From Candidatus Bathyarchaeota archaeon (GTDB taxonomy: Archaea > Thermoproteota > Bathyarchaeia > Bathyarchaeales > Bathycorpusculaceae): a stretch of DNA of 64,000 nt. The notes under the pieces are model-generated. The model saw nothing but the letters and a program-made list of their open reading frames with translations, did no database searches and had not been told where the DNA came from. This document shows positions 63,047 to 64,000 of the stretch, piece by piece (positions within the stretch are counted from its first letter, which is position 1; each line of letters begins with the position of its first letter). The DNA is taken from assembly GCA_026014485.1 (NCBI GenBank), contig JAOZIE010000001.1, forward strand, positions 145,094 to 209,093, read 5' to 3'. Both the position numbers and the translations under genes were made by a program.

Positions 63047-64000
63047 CTATGTCCCTTTCTGAGTTTCTGCCTCCGCCATCGCCAGCAACGCGTTGAAAAC
63101 GGCTACTGCAAGTGGGCTTCCGCCTTTGCGGCCTTTAACAATGATAAAGGGCACAGGCAGCTTTGACACTGTTACCTTGGATTCTGCTGCGCCCACGTAA
63201 CCAACTGGCGTTGCCACAATTAAGGCGGGCTTTGCCTTTCCCTGCTTAACCGCTTTTGCCAGTTCGAAGGCAGCAGTTGGGGCGTTTCCTATGAGAAATA
63301 TTGCACCGTCTAAGCCTTCCTCGACTGCAAGGCGCGTGGCGGCAACTGAACGAGTGACAGACTCATCCTTAGCTATGGTGGTGGCACGTTTATCGTCAAT
63401 GTAAGTGAGGATTTTGCCGCCGAATTTCTTTAGCCTTGCCTCGGTTATGCCTGCCTTCACCATCTTCACGTCCGTCACGACTTTTGCACCTGCAGTGATT
63501 GCGGCGACTCCTGCTTCGACGGCGCCGTCACTGATAACTATGCCTTTGGCGAATTCAGGGTCAGCGGTAGTGTGAACTACTCTCTCGATTACGGCAGCAT
63601 GATTCTTAGGCGCGTTATTCAGAATTTCTTTGATTTCGGGTCGGATGAACTTCATGCTTTCTTCATACATCTGCCGTGAAGCTGTAGGGGCGTCTGCTCC
63701 GTAAGGTGTTTGAGCTGTTTCGCGGATTTTTTTGCCAATTGCCCGCAGAGCTTTTTCCTCCAAGATTTCGGCTATGCGTTCATCGGCGCCGATGGGTTCC
63801 CCGTAAATCAGCTGAATACCTTTGTCAGAAATCTGGGATTCCTTTGCCTTTGTGGCGATTAACTCGGGAATTTCTTGCGTTGTGTGTACTCCGGGTGCCA
63901 GGAACGCGGGTATAAGGACAACTTTTTTTACGCCTTTCGCCGCAATGGAGTCAATTGCTTCAGGAATTGTAGGTGTGTTTTTGACCATGAAGCATATTTC
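63047..64000 (-). CDS. CbiX-CbiC fusion: cobaltochelatase end plus precorrin-8X methylmutase (5' end outside window)
   Basis: The frame is open to the right edge, so the start lies outside. The visible N-terminal part (about 90 residues) is the end of a small CbiX-type cobaltochelatase (PTIPEAIDSIAAKGVKKVVLIPAFLAPGVHTTQEIPELI). From about residue 105 it is CbiC: MKFIRPEIKEIL, the catalytic histidine in RVVHTTADPEF, and SDGAVEAGVAAITAGAKVVTDVKMVKAGI. CbiC moves the methyl from C11 to C12. The fusion would join cobalt insertion and the late ring rearrangement in one chain. First of the operon visible here. Confidence 0.88.
   Translation of the reverse strand, partial: EICFMVKNTPTIPEAIDSIAAKGVKKVVLIPAFLAPGVHTTQEIPELIATKAKESQISDKGIQLIYGEPIGADERIAEILEEKALRAIGKKIRETAQTPYGADAPTASRQMYEESMKFIRPEIKEILNNAPKNHAAVIERVVHTTADPEFAKGIVISDGAVEAGVAAITAGAKVVTDVKMVKAGITEARLKKFGGKILTYIDDKRATTIAKDESVTRSVAATRLAVEEGLDGAIFLIGNAPTAAFELAKAVKQGKAKPALIVATPVGYVGAAESKVTVSKLPVPFIIVKGRKGGSPLAVAVFNALLAMAEAETQKGT

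Noticed and set aside
62466-63062. 198-codon plus-strand frame opposite cbiD
   Set aside because: cbiD on the minus strand has family signatures over the same stretch; the antisense frame has none.

Overview
The window looks like a chromosome segment of a mesophilic archaeon, most likely of the Bathyarchaeia (Thermoproteota side). The evidence is strong GGAGGTGAT-type ribosome binding sites mixed with many TTG/GTG starts and TATA-type promoters, TrmB-type regulators, HtpX, a Trm112-like zinc protein, a DUF1385 membrane protein, CbiMNQO cobalt uptake, and a complete run of archaeal anaerobic cobalamin ring genes. The lineage is an inference from gene content; there is no rRNA or intact tRNA in the window.

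Layout. (1) 1-5.5 kb: the end of an integrated plasmid or virus-like element. It holds the C-terminus of a tyrosine integrase, a zinc-ribbon/PD-(D/E)XK protein, a membrane protein, two small proteins, a HUH rolling-circle replication initiator and a winged-helix protein, and it ends at a tRNA 3'-end fragment (attachment-site remnant). (2) 5.5-21 kb: accessory region. It has a Trm112-like protein and then a compact minus-strand operon of a 594-residue protein with a 50-cysteine tail, a Pro/Asn/Gln-rich protein and a radical SAM/SPASM enzyme. A surface beta-propeller protein, two tandem GT4-type glycosyltransferases, a sugar-nucleotide epimerase, a frameshifted phosphoribosyltransferase-HAD gene, decayed gene copies and a series of small genes follow. 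A second short copy of the tRNA 3' end lies at 20957. (3) 21-28.3 kb: a five-gene transglutaminase/MoxR/DUF58 operon. (4) 28.6-33.3 kb: corrinoid ABC importer (btuF-btuC-btuD) plus a second, leaderless BtuF-like protein. (5) 33.5-44.4 kb: DUF1385 protein and two giant membrane-anchored PQQ-type beta-propeller proteins, each next to a TrmB-like regulator. (6) 44.9-53.4 kb: GlpX-type fructose bisphosphatase, HtpX, WecB, an unusual deacetylase-like surface protein, UspA, a small hypothetical protein, an alpha/beta hydrolase and a CBS protein. (7) 53.5-64 kb: a DNA-binding regulator divergent from cbiMNQO, then the convergent operon cbiX/C-D-E-T-L-F-G-H.

How it fits together. Regions 4 and 7 form a cobalamin economy: cobalt import, corrin ring synthesis and corrinoid salvage. 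The promoters of btuF and cbiM share a two-part module (a near-palindromic AT element, exactly 18 nt, then TGGATGGATAATC), which points to one regulator for both; the divergent winged-helix gene at 53483-54334 is the obvious candidate. The GT4, epimerase and WecB genes point to surface glycan synthesis. Several large secreted proteins with a C-terminal membrane anchor probably decorate the same surface. The best candidate for an undescribed system is the cysteine-tail/radical SAM operon at 6458-9793.
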